Below are positions 6,023 through 13,347 of a DNA stretch of 15,678 nt, in pieces; position 1 is the stretch's first letter, and each line of letters starts with the position of its first letter. The translations under genes and the position numbers were made by a program. The DNA is taken from contig CAZQDJ010000025.1 of assembly GCA_964592275.1 (NCBI GenBank), positions 1 through 15,678 on the forward strand, given 5' to 3'. The notes below the pieces were generated by a model, which was not told the origin of the DNA, did no database searches, and saw only the letters and a program-made list of their open reading frames with translations. This stretch comes from CANNBR01 sp964592275 (GTDB taxonomy: Bacteria; Babelota; Babeliae; Babelales; CAIQNR01).

Positions 6023-6571
6023 ATGAAAAGGCAATCACTTTTGTATTTGCTGGAAGTTTACCGGCAATCAGCTCCAGAAGAAATACAATTTAAAACCGAC
6101 ATACTTGCTTTTATCAATGAGCATGAAGATTGCTTTGAACGTACTCTTGAAATTGGGCATATTACTGCTTCCGCTTGGCTTCTTTCAAAAGATCATTCCC
6201 ATGCTTTGTTGTTACATCATAAAAAACTAAACCGTTGGGTTCAGCTTGGTGGGCATTGTGATGGTGATTCTGACGTGGTAGCTGTTGCTCTAAAAGAAGC
6301 ACAAGAAGAATCGGGAATTCAGGGGATTGCTTCAGTTGAAAGTAATCCACAGATCTTTGATATTGATATTCATTGGATTCCTGAACATAAAGAGGTAAAA
6401 GGTCATTGGCATTATGACGTTCGCTTTTTATTGCACGTTGTTACCGATGAGCAGGTTATTCAAAATCATGAGTCAAATGAATTACGTTGGATTCCAAGAA
6501 AAGAAGATGCGCTACCTACTCAAGAACCTTCGGTAACACGTATGTTTGAAAAATGGGTTGCTAGGCAATAA
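6023..6571 (+). CDS. Nudix hydrolase
   Basis: This 182-residue protein has a Nudix fold. The Nudix box runs from about G77 to I99: GHCDGDSDVVAVALKEAQEE then SGI, matching Gx5-x-x7-(R/K)E-U-x-EE-x-G-U. The metal-binding glutamates E92, E95 and E96 are present. The family's first box Glu is replaced by S83, and K91 stands for the usual Arg. The GGHCDGD form is typical of a Nudix subgroup whose substrates are not established. Nudix enzymes cleave nucleoside diphosphates linked to another group; the substrate cannot be told here. An N-terminal helical region (1-45) precedes the domain. AAGGAAG lies 7 nt before the ATG. There is no signal peptide, so it is cytoplasmic. It begins after the terminator and precedes a small exported-protein gene by 30 nt. 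Confidence 0.85.
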   Translation: MKRQSLLYLLEVYRQSAPEEIQFKTDILAFINEHEDCFERTLEIGHITASAWLLSKDHSHALLLHHKKLNRWVQLGGHCDGDSDVVAVALKEAQEESGIQGIASVESNPQIFDIDIHWIPEHKEVKGHWHYDVRFLLHVVTDEQVIQNHESNELRWIPRKEDALPTQEPSVTRMFEKWVARQ

Positions 6572-6601
6572 GACAGTGTTTAGAAAAGAGGGGAAATATA
6601 A

Positions 6602-6973
6602 ATGAAAAAATGGTCACGAAATAATCTATTCTGTGTGTGTATGTTTATGTTTCCAACTCAGGTCATCTCAATGGATCTTGCAAAACTTACCAGGGAAAAT
6701 GAGAGAGAAATAGAAAAGTATTTACTGGCAGATGAAGAGATGTTCGAGGTTGACAGGTTTCCGCCTGAAGTTGAGATGAAAAAAATTCAACAGGCTACAG
6801 GCAATGCATTGAATAAAAAATCTCCGAAAAGCATTAACAATTCATCAAACAATGACAGTGAAGACGGAGAGGATGAAGCGGAGCGAAAAGAATTAGAGAA
6901 AATTGGAAATCAAAAACATAAAAAATTAGGAAACAGCCTTTCTCGACTCGTGAGTAATCTCTTTAGAAGATGA
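6602..6973 (+). CDS. Small exported protein of unknown function
   Basis: Not recognised. The 123-residue product begins with a basic stretch and a hydrophobic segment (LFCVCMFMFPTQVIS, about 9-23) that reads as a signal peptide cleaved before MDLAK. The mature part is highly charged and probably disordered in the middle: a Lys/Asn/Ser stretch (72-85) is followed by an acidic cluster (SEDGEDEAERKELEK) and a basic C-terminus (SLSRLVSNLFRR). GAGGGG lies upstream of the ATG at 6602. It follows the Nudix gene by 30 nt and is probably cotranscribed. Its last 48 nt overlap a possible minus-strand small ORF. The composition suits an exported, flexible protein, but no function can be assigned. Confidence 0.55.
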   Translation: MKKWSRNNLFCVCMFMFPTQVISMDLAKLTRENEREIEKYLLADEEMFEVDRFPPEVEMKKIQQATGNALNKKSPKSINNSSNNDSEDGEDEAERKELEKIGNQKHKKLGNSLSRLVSNLFRR

Positions 6974-7075
6974 TTTTCTACACGGCGGATTCTTTTCGAC
7001 TAAAACGAAAATAAACACAAAAAACAAACCATAGGCAATAGCTGACGACAACCACTGTTTTTGACATTTTCTCAT
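6926..7075 (-). CDS. Possible small membrane protein (49 aa)
   Basis: From ATG 7075 the minus strand reads 49 codons to TAA at 6926-6928. A basic N-terminus (MRKCQKQ) is followed by one hydrophobic segment (LSSAIAYGLFFVFIFVLV, about 9-26) and a basic tail, the layout of a single-pass membrane or leader peptide. An extended -10 (TGCTATAAT) lies about 37 nt upstream on the same strand. Against it: the Shine-Dalgarno is weak (AGAAAG only), it overlaps the exported-protein gene on the other strand by 48 nt, and AT-rich DNA produces such ORFs by chance. Confidence 0.25.
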   Translation of the reverse strand: MRKCQKQWLSSAIAYGLFFVFIFVLVEKNPPCRKSSSKEITHESRKAVS

Positions 7076-7111
7076 GGGAACTTTCTACCATTTCTGAGGG
7101 AACTCTGCCCT

Positions 7112-7120
7112 ATTATAGCA
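7112..7120 (-). promoter_or_regulatory. Extended -10 promoter element
   Basis: The minus strand reads TGCTATAAT, a perfect TATAAT with the TGn extension. No good -35 is present at 17 nt, as is common for extended -10 promoters. Directly downstream, two direct repeats (plus strand TTTCT...GGGAACT at 7068-7082 and 7091-7104) could be operator sites. It would transcribe the small ORF 6926-7075. Confidence 0.4.
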
Positions 7121-7192
7121 TGCCAGGCTTTGTCATGATTCGCGTCTTAGTTGTTGGCACTAATAAATCACTAGAGGTTAGATTATCCTCCT

Positions 7193-7242
7193 AAAAGCTT
7201 ATTTTGTCAAAAGGGTTTATGTTTTGAGCAAAATAAGCTTTT
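7193..7242. terminator. Long bidirectional hairpin between convergent genes
   Basis: The arms AAAAGCTTATTTTG (7193-7206) and its exact complement (7229-7242) form a perfect 14-bp stem. The interior TCAAAA/TTTTGA (7207-7212 with 7222-7227) adds six more pairs beyond a single bulged G7228, leaving a 9-nt loop. It sits between a plus-strand gene ending at 6973 and a minus-strand gene ending at 7266, and the A/T-rich arm ends supply T runs on both strands, so a shared terminator is the likely role. Confidence 0.65.
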
Positions 7243-7265
7243 AAAACCCTCTCCTCAGGTGGTGG

Positions 7266-7541
7266 TTATTTTTCGCATAAATCGCGTAAACGATCTGTTA
7301 AGCTATCTACGCTGGTATTAGCTTTATGTTTAACTTGTTCAAATTTTTCTGATACTTCTTGTTTTTCTTTGTCACACATATGACTGCTCTCTACTAGTGC
7401 TTGGAGTAGAGAGATCATAGTAACTGTCAGTTGGTGGGTATCAATAAGCAGGTTTAATGCTTTCTTCACTGGCTCTTCTTCAGTGCAATGTAAAGAAGAA
7501 GAAATGGTGAGTAGCGCAATGAGTGTGTTTATTTTTTTCAT
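7266..7541 (-). CDS. Small exported helical protein of unknown function
   Basis: Not recognised. The 91-residue product starts with a signal peptide (MKKINTLIALLTISSSLHC). The C19 context SLHC is a poor lipobox, so signal peptidase I cleavage is more likely than lipoprotein processing. The rest is helical with coiled-coil-like heptads (KKALNLLIDTHQLTVTMISLL, then EKQEVSEKFEQVKHKAN) and three Cys besides none in motifs (C19, C56, C89), two of which could form a disulfide in the periplasm. AAGGAA lies 5 nt upstream of the ATG. It follows the S41 protease gene by 34 nt on the same strand, so it is probably the second gene of that operon and may act with or be a substrate of the protease; this is inference only. 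Confidence 0.6.
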   Translation of the reverse strand: MKKINTLIALLTISSSLHCTEEEPVKKALNLLIDTHQLTVTMISLLQALVESSHMCDKEKQEVSEKFEQVKHKANTSVDSLTDRLRDLCEK

Positions 7542-7575
7542 AGAATTCCTTTTTTATTTAGTAGGGTTTGAAATT

Positions 7576-9048
7576 TTAATCTTTAAGTTCTTTGAGTATA
7601 AGTTTTTGTCCCACTACGTAAGAATCTTTTAAGAATTTTAGTTGCTCGTTATGAGAGAGCATTTTAGGGTTTGCTTTTTTACCTATCTGTAACAAATCAA
7701 TTAGGGTGACGGTGTTTTGAAGGACAAAGTCTTGTGCTAGAAGGTCTTTACGTTTTTCTTTCCAAGGGAGTTCGTCTTCTTTTTTTGCTTTTTTTGCTTT
7801 GGTATTTTTTTCATCAGTTGAACCATGCGGTTTGATATGTTTTTTTAGCACACTATCTCTTCCGAATTGATCGTGCATCCAGCGGGCTGTTTCGCTTGGC
7901 GGAGTGTAGTTTTCTATGACAAAGTCAGGGGTGATGCCTTTGCCTTGTACGCAGGTATCAAAGGGAAGATAGTACAATGAAGTGGTCATTCTGAGAGCGC
8001 AATCGCCACTTAATGGAATAACTTCTTGTACCGATCCTTTTCCAAATGTTTCTGTGCCAACGATAAAAACATTCAAGTTATCTTTAGGTTTTGATTTTTG
8101 AGAATAGAGTTGCAATGCTCCCGAAAGTATTTCTGCTGATGAAGCGGTGTAATTGTTAACGAGGAAAAAGAGGGGAACTCCTTCTTTGCGAGCAACTGGT
8201 TTTCGAGTTGTTTTCCATGATTCAATAACTTTATTGTCACGATTTTTTGTAGTAACAACAACTGATCCTTTTGGAAGAAAAAGACCTGCAATATCAAGTG
8301 CTGCATCAAAAAGCCCTCCAGTATTGTTTCGTAGATCGATGATAATACCACGAGATCCTTTTTTATGAGCTTCTTCAAGAATTGCTTGTACATGATTGAT
8401 TGATTTTTCGCTAAATACAGAAAGCAATAGGTAATAGATATCGTGTTGTTCTACGTAAAAAGTGGCAGAAATTTCATCTTTGATGACGTCTCGTGTTACA
8501 ACAAATTCAATTGGTTCTGCATGATTTGTGCGCATAACTTTAACGGTAACTTTGGTTTGTTTTTCCCCTTTGAGATTGGTCATAACTTCATCAAGCTTCA
8601 TGCCTTTAACAACTGCATCTCCAATCTGAATGATTTTATCACCGCCCTTAAGACCGGCTTTTTCTGCTGGACCATTGGGTACTAATTCAATAACTGGTAC
8701 AAATTCTTCTTCAGGATCTTTATCTCCTGGAAGTAAAATTCCTATGCCAAAAAAGTGACCAGTCATTTTTTCAGTGAGTGATTTGCATTCATCAAAAGTT
8801 AAAAAGCTTGAATGAGGGTCACGGTGCGCAAGAGCTTGGAATGCCTCCTCCATACCTTCCTTTATTTCTTTTGCAGTAAGTTTTTTATAATAATGGGCAT
8901 TTGATCCATACATTAAAGAAAAGACTTCATTGAGAGTTTGTGATAATTCAACGAGTTGTTGTTCTGCAGGTGAAAGAGTTGATTGTATAACGCGACTATT
9001 GATAAAAAAAGTGAGTAAAAACAGAGGAGCTAAAACGTAAAACTTCAT
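7576..9048 (-). CDS. S41-family carboxy-terminal processing protease (CtpA/Prc-like)
   Basis: This 490-residue exported serine protease would trim C-termini of envelope proteins. After a signal sequence (1-23) and a helical N-terminal region, a PDZ domain spans about 95-185 (FFGIGILL, GPAEKAGLKGGDKIIQIGD). The peptidase core follows with RGIIIDLRNNTGG (233-245), the catalytic serine S303 in YTASSAEILSGAL, and the general-base lysine K337 with Q341 in TFGKGSVQ. Ser and Lys are 34 residues apart, against 25 in Prc and CtpB, because of an insertion (SQKSKPKDNLN). A lysine-rich linker (416-423) and a helical C-terminus complete it. AGAAGGA lies about 9 nt before the ATG. It heads an operon with the small exported protein and is divergent from the ftsB-like gene. 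Confidence 0.9.
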   Translation of the reverse strand: MKFYVLAPLFLLTFFINSRVIQSTLSPAEQQLVELSQTLNEVFSLMYGSNAHYYKKLTAKEIKEGMEEAFQALAHRDPHSSFLTFDECKSLTEKMTGHFFGIGILLPGDKDPEEEFVPVIELVPNGPAEKAGLKGGDKIIQIGDAVVKGMKLDEVMTNLKGEKQTKVTVKVMRTNHAEPIEFVVTRDVIKDEISATFYVEQHDIYYLLLSVFSEKSINHVQAILEEAHKKGSRGIIIDLRNNTGGLFDAALDIAGLFLPKGSVVVTTKNRDNKVIESWKTTRKPVARKEGVPLFFLVNNYTASSAEILSGALQLYSQKSKPKDNLNVFIVGTETFGKGSVQEVIPLSGDCALRMTTSLYYLPFDTCVQGKGITPDFVIENYTPPSETARWMHDQFGRDSVLKKHIKPHGSTDEKNTKAKKAKKEDELPWKEKRKDLLAQDFVLQNTVTLIDLLQIGKKANPKMLSHNEQLKFLKDSYVVGQKLILKELKD

Positions 9049-9124
9049 GGTTTGTATCCTTCTAATCTAGGCAAAAAAACTGTTTTTAAACTTACCTTGT
9101 TAGTAAGACTGCTGTGAAGGTTTT

Positions 9125-9421
9125 ATGGAAAGGCAAAAAAATATGATAAGTAAAAAAATAGTATTACGAGTGTTCTTTATAGGCGAAATTGTTTTTTTCG
9201 TGATTATGTATGTAGTGAGTCCAGAAGGATTGACTTCAGTACAAAACAAAAAATTGGAGAATAAACAATTAGCTTTTCAAGTTGAGACGCTCACGCAAGA
9301 AATAAAAAAACTTGAAAATGAAGCTAAAGAATGGGAGCGCAATCCTTTTTATCGAGAAAAAATTGCGCGTGAGCAATTACAAATGGCTCGACCTACTGAT
9401 GAAGTGTATTATGTAAATTAA
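9125..9421 (+). CDS. ftsB: FtsB/DivIC-type septum formation protein
   Basis: The 98-residue product has a short cytoplasmic basic end, one membrane segment (IVLRVFFIGEIVFFVIMYVV, about 12-31), a coiled coil (about 40-70; NKKLENKQLAFQVETLTQEI) and the typical FtsB/DivIC ending (FYREKIAREQLQMARPTDE then VYYV). These bitopic proteins form a complex with FtsL and FtsQ that activates septal peptidoglycan synthesis. The assignment rests on this architecture and the AREQL-M-RP-DE-VYY motif; overall sequence in this family is poorly conserved. ATG 9125 has AAGG just upstream; ATG 9143 is an alternative start six codons later. It lies 27 nt ahead of the superoxide dismutase gene and is probably cotranscribed with it. 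Confidence 0.75.
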   Translation: MERQKNMISKKIVLRVFFIGEIVFFVIMYVVSPEGLTSVQNKKLENKQLAFQVETLTQEIKKLENEAKEWERNPFYREKIAREQLQMARPTDEVYYVN

Positions 9422-9448
9422 AACAGTTTTAAATGAAAGGATTTATTC

Positions 9449-10066
9449 ATGTCTAAATATACTCTTCCACCACTTCCTTATGCGTATGGAGCGCTTGAAC
9501 CGTATATCGAAGCGCAAATTATGGAGCTTCATCATGGTAAACATCAGCAAGCATATGTTGATGGTCTTAATGCAGCGTTAGATAAGCACCCACAGTATTT
9601 TGAAAAACCATTGGTTGAGCTGTTACAACATCTTGATCATCTTCCTGTTGATATTCAAACAGCAGTACGTAATCATGGCGGTGGTGTTCATAATCACACA
9701 TTTTTCTGGCATTTGATGAGCATCAAAGGCGGTGGTGAACCAGTCGGTAAATCGGCAGAAGCAATGAAAGATGTTTTTGGAAGCTTTGAAGCTTTTAAGG
9801 ATCAGTTAACAACGGCAGCAAAAGGTAGGTTTGGTAGTGGGTGGGCCTGGCTTTCATTAGACGCAGGGGGAACGTTGGTAGTTTCCTCAACTGCTAACCA
9901 AGACACACCGCTTTCTGGAGGTCTTTTTCCTATACTTGGTCTTGATGTATGGGAGCATGCATATTACTTACAATATTTTAACCGAAGAGCTGATTATATT
10001 TCTGCTTGGTGGAACATTGTAAACTGGGAACAGGTTGAAGAAAATTATATTATTCTGATTGGATAA
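9449..10066 (+). CDS. sodA: Superoxide dismutase, Fe/Mn family (probably Mn-type)
   Basis: This 205-residue enzyme converts superoxide to oxygen and hydrogen peroxide. All four metal ligands are visible: H28 (LHHGKH), H83 (NHTFFW), D166 and H170 (DVWEHAYYL). At the outer-sphere position the Gln is supplied late, in NQDTPL (Q151), while the early position is Gly (G79), the pattern of Mn-type rather than Fe-type enzymes; cambialistic use cannot be excluded. There is no signal peptide, so it acts in the cytoplasm. GAAAGGA lies 8 nt upstream. For an intracellular bacterium it would protect against host oxidative attack. It is convergent with the zinc-finger gene, whose full frame ends 12 nt beyond its stop. 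Confidence 0.93.
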   Translation: MSKYTLPPLPYAYGALEPYIEAQIMELHHGKHQQAYVDGLNAALDKHPQYFEKPLVELLQHLDHLPVDIQTAVRNHGGGVHNHTFFWHLMSIKGGGEPVGKSAEAMKDVFGSFEAFKDQLTTAAKGRFGSGWAWLSLDAGGTLVVSSTANQDTPLSGGLFPILGLDVWEHAYYLQYFNRRADYISAWWNIVNWEQVEENYIILIG

Positions 10067-10078
10067 ATACACGGACGC

Positions 10079-11512
10079 TTATGGAGCTGGTGGTGTTTGA
10101 TTTTGAGTTGAGAGAGAGGTTGGGTGTTCTTGTTGGATGCTATCTATTTCTGCAATGGAATCTGTAGGTAAAAAATGGGGATGATTTAATCCTTGTCCTT
10201 TTTCTCCTTTATCGGGTTCAAGTTCAAAGAGAGGGAGTTGAGGTTGCGTAGCATCTAATGGTGTATGATTTGGTAGTGATAGAACCTGTATTCTTATTCG
10301 TTTATGTATATATGAAAAAGTGTTATCAACGCCGGCGTGAAGTACTGCTGTGTGTGCGAGAAGCCCTTTGTTCCCATTGCAAAAATGACCACATGTTGGG
10401 CAGTGTACTATCTTGTCGATAGCTGCATAAGCAGCTGGTTTAAGTAAGTGGGCATTGGCTGTTGGTTCTTCTTGTCTTTCTGTTACAGGGTTGAGCTGAT
10501 TTAGTTCGAATAAATCTGGCGATACAAAAGGTGATGAAAGATTCGCGTCTTTATTGATTTTATCAAAGAGAAGGAGTTGAGGATGTCATTTACGATTGTG
10601 GACGGTAAGTCCTTTTTTACTGGAACTGGAACAACGGTAATTGCATTTTTTACACGAAAATTCAGTTAGGATGGTAGTGGCAGGTGCAGCTATTTGTTCT
10701 TCTTGTGCGCTGTTTAAAGTAATTGGCTCGGTAGGTAAAAATTGGGGAAGCTAAAGTTGAGAACTAGGTAAAGATGATGGCTTAATGCTATATATATCAA
10801 ATAATTCTGGAAATTCAGAACTTTCATCAAAAAGAGGAACTTGAGTGGTTTGAGTCTCATCTACTGATTGCGGCAGGGCACTTTCTTGCTGAGGTAGGGT
10901 ACGAAGATATTCGGCATTTTTACGATGGCTTGTTACATGACAATGAAGTCCCTTTTCTGTTGAAAAGCTTCTAGTACATATTTGACATATGAACGTTGCA
11001 GTTGCAGGTAGAGCTATGTTTGTTTGGGCGCTATTGAATGAAATAGGTGCTTCAGAAGAGTCAGCATGCTCATCTAGAATCTTTATTCTCCTTCGTTTGG
11101 GTTGATCATTTTTAATGTGTGCCGCAGATATATGGTTAGTAAGTCCTTTTTTTCCTTTGCAAGAAAGTCCACATTGTGGGCATTGTATTAGTTCTTCAAT
11201 AGATGCGTAAGCAGCCGTTTTAAGTGGGCGAGCATTAGTTGTTGGATATTTTTCCGTTACAAGGTCTGGCAGATCGTGTGGAGGCATTGGAAATGGAAAA
11301 TATAATGAGGTATCAGCATGTGCAGTGGGTTCAAAGAGAGGGAGTTGATGACTGGTTGTCGTGTGGGAGATAAGCTCATTTCCTTTGCAAGAAAGGCCAC
11401 ATTGTGGGCATTGTATCAGATCATCAGTGACAGCGAAAGCAGCAGTTACTATGCTTATAGGTAAGCCGGTACTGGCTAAAATTAATCCTAAATATAAGTA
11501 AAACTTTTTCAT
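10079..11512 (-). pseudogene. Exported multi-C2H2 zinc-finger protein with two in-frame stops
   Basis: The ATG at 11512 (GGAG 6 nt upstream, better than 11524) opens a 253-residue frame with a signal peptide (MKKFYLYLGLILASTGLPIS, cleavage near residue 27). It has C2H2 fingers at C35-C38-H50-H55, C111-C114-H127-H132 and C176-C179-H192-H196, and a basic PKRRRIK at 138-144. It ends at TAG (10751-10753), but the same frame continues 54 codons to TGA (10586-10588) and then 168 codons to TAA (10079-10081). The continuation holds two more fingers (C287-C290-H305-H310, with the TGA at codon 309 between its two His, and C371-C374-H387-H392). Its spacers are recognisably repeats of those in the first part (LKxAAYAxI before a finger, PLFE/LLFD after). 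The original gene therefore had 477 codons. Recent nonsense decay is likeliest; a 253-residue product may persist. Confidence 0.75.
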
Positions 11513-11560
11513 TTGAATCTCCATTTTGATTTTTTTAAATTTTTAAGTTCCTTTTTAAAT

Positions 11561-11588
11561 AGAATAACAAGTATATTTTTTATGTCAA
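11561..11588 (-). promoter_or_regulatory. Promoter for the zinc-finger gene
   Basis: On the minus strand a perfect TTGACA (11583-11588) precedes TATTCT (11561-11566, 4 of 6) by 16 nt. Transcription would begin near 11554, about 42 nt upstream of the ATG at 11512. Confidence 0.6.
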
Positions 11589-11708
11589 TCTGAATAATAA
11601 CTATGTAATGTTTTCTTTGGGCTGAATAAGCCTTTTGTTTATAAGCTTATGTGAAAGTAAGCAGAAATACTTACGGTAGAAAAATAGGACAGGGAAGGTA
11701 TACTGATT

Positions 11709-11718
11709 TTGGTAAAAT
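11709..11718 (+). promoter_or_regulatory. Candidate extended -10 for lysS
   Basis: TAAAAT (11713-11718, 5 of 6) is preceded by TGG, giving an extended -10, about 30 nt before the lysS ATG. No convincing -35 is seen. The rest of the 236-bp gap holds a perfect 10-bp palindrome ATAAGCTTAT (about 11640-11649) of unknown role. Confidence 0.35.
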
Positions 11719-11748
11719 AGCCGTTAGATCGATTAAAAGGACACGATT

Positions 11749-13272
11749 ATGACTAAAGAAAAAAAATTAGAGCAATCATCTGTTAATCACGATCAATCCA
11801 TTTCACATGAACATGCTTCGCAAGAACATTTGATTCGCGTGGAAAAAGTAAAAAAATTACGCGAACTTGGTATTGAGCCGTGGCCAGAAAGTAAGGCGGT
11901 TACTGCAACTACCAAAGATGTTCATGAACAATTCCAGGATGACCAAGAAAAAGAACATACGATTGCCGGTCGCATTATTGCATTGCGTGGACACGGGAAG
12001 AGTATTTTCGGTAAATTGCAAGACCGTGAAGGTTCTGTGCAGGTTTACTTTAAGCAAGATGTGCTTGGTGAAGCTGCGTTCGATCTTCTAGAAAAATATA
12101 CTGATGTCGGTGATCTTTTGTGGGTTCGTGGTGCTTCGTTTAAAACGAAAACGGGCGAAATAACCTTACGTGTTGAAGAATTGACTCTTCTTGCAAAATG
12201 TCTTCATCCGTTGCCAGAAAAATTTCATGGACTTGCAGATATCGAAACTAAGTATCGTCAACGATACCTTGATTTGATCAGTGATCAAGAGAGTAGAAAC
12301 CGTTTTATTGCCCGTTCAAAAATTATTAGTAGTATTCGTCATTTCTTGGAAAGTCAAGGGTTTATGGAAGTGGAAACTCCTATGCTTCATCCTATTCCTG
12401 GTGGAGCAGCAGCTCGTCCTTTTGTGACTCATCACAATGCTCTTAATTCAGAATTGTTTTTGCGTATTGCTCCTGAATTGTATTTGAAACGATTGGTTGT
12501 TGGTGGCTTTGAACGGGTGTATGAGATTAACCGTAATTTTAGAAATGAAGGTATTTCAACACGTCATAATCCTGAATTTACCATGCTTGAATTTTATCTT
12601 GCGCATCATGATTACAATTACATTATGGATTTTGTGGAACAATTGCTTAAAAAGCTTGCTCTACAAGTACGTGGTACTACACAACTTACGTTCCATGGAC
12701 ATGCTCTTGATTTTTCAAAGCCATTTTCGCGTTTGAGTGTTAAAGATGCTGTGCTTTTTCACGGTAAATTACAAGAAGCTGATATTATGCCAGAAACAAT
12801 TGATGCGCAGCTAACAAAACAGGGCATTACTTTAAAAGTTAAAGAAACATCGTATGCACAAAAACTGTTCCTTTTGTTTGAAGAAGTAGCTGAAAAACAT
12901 CTTATTCAACCAACCTTTATTATTGATTATCCGGTAGAAATTTCTCCATTAGCAAAAGCTGATGCAAACAAGCCTGGCTTTGTTGCTCGTTTTGAACTTT
13001 TTATTGGTGGTATGGAATTTGCCAATGCTTTTAATGAGTTGAATGATCCATTTGATCAAGAAGAACGCTTTAGGGAACAAGCAGCTACTCATAAAGCTGG
13101 TGATGATGAAGCGCATCGTTATGATGCTGAATTTGTTCAGGCATTACAGTATGGTCTTTTCCCGACTGTTGGTTGTGGTATTGGTATTGATCGTTTGGTG
13201 ATGTTGATGACTGATGCCCCTTCTATTAAAGATGTTATTTTGTTTCCTACTCTCAAAAAGAAAGAAGCATAG
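11749..13272 (+). CDS. lysS: Lysyl-tRNA synthetase, class II
   Basis: This 507-residue enzyme charges tRNA-Lys. An N-terminal OB-fold anticodon-binding domain spans about 65-150 (IAGRIIALRGHGKSIFGKLQ). The class II catalytic core has motif 1 (about 196-218, FLESQGFMEVETPMLHPIPG), motif 2 (about 254-283, FERVYEINRNFRNEG then HNPEFTMLEFY) and motif 3 (GCGIGIDRLVMLM, 475-487). MEFANAFNELNDP (422-434) is the typical lysine-site segment. Length is the same as E. coli LysS (505), apart from a polar N-terminal extension rich in Gln, Ser and His. AAAAGGA lies about 8 nt upstream of the ATG. The phospholipase gene follows after 75 nt with its own probable promoter. Confidence 0.95.
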   Translation: MTKEKKLEQSSVNHDQSISHEHASQEHLIRVEKVKKLRELGIEPWPESKAVTATTKDVHEQFQDDQEKEHTIAGRIIALRGHGKSIFGKLQDREGSVQVYFKQDVLGEAAFDLLEKYTDVGDLLWVRGASFKTKTGEITLRVEELTLLAKCLHPLPEKFHGLADIETKYRQRYLDLISDQESRNRFIARSKIISSIRHFLESQGFMEVETPMLHPIPGGAAARPFVTHHNALNSELFLRIAPELYLKRLVVGGFERVYEINRNFRNEGISTRHNPEFTMLEFYLAHHDYNYIMDFVEQLLKKLALQVRGTTQLTFHGHALDFSKPFSRLSVKDAVLFHGKLQEADIMPETIDAQLTKQGITLKVKETSYAQKLFLLFEEVAEKHLIQPTFIIDYPVEISPLAKADANKPGFVARFELFIGGMEFANAFNELNDPFDQEERFREQAATHKAGDDEAHRYDAEFVQALQYGLFPTVGCGIGIDRLVMLMTDAPSIKDVILFPTLKKKEA

Positions 13273-13282
13273 CCTTAAACTC

Positions 13283-13326
13283 TAGACGCTTATCTTTCAA
13301 AGACGTTATAACGATCAAAATCGTTA
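13283..13326 (+). promoter_or_regulatory. Candidate promoter with overlapping palindrome before the phospholipase gene
   Basis: TAGACG (13283-13288, 4 of 6) and TATAAC (13307-13312, 5 of 6) are 18 nt apart. A perfect inverted repeat TAACGAT-CAAA-ATCGTTA (13309-13326) overlaps the -10 and the expected start site. It has no T tract, so an operator is a better reading than a terminator. Confidence 0.4.
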
Positions 13327-13347
13327 ATACTAGAAAAAAGGAGAGAG

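Noticed and set aside
8073..8393. 106-codon minus-strand ORF inside the S41 protease gene
   Set aside because: It lies in another frame of a well-supported gene, has low-complexity composition and no start signals.
9084..9106. Inverted repeat CTTAC...GTAAG before the ftsB-like gene, with a similar GTAAG...CTTAC before lysS
   Set aside because: Five-base arms are expected by chance in AT-rich intergenic DNA, and the two are in opposite arm order.
10079..11512. Reassignment of UGA or UAG as sense codons to explain the interrupted genes
   Set aside because: tadA, relE-type and other genes end at TGA, and glmS and the ankyrin-like gene end at TAG, at the expected family lengths, so both codons act as stops here.
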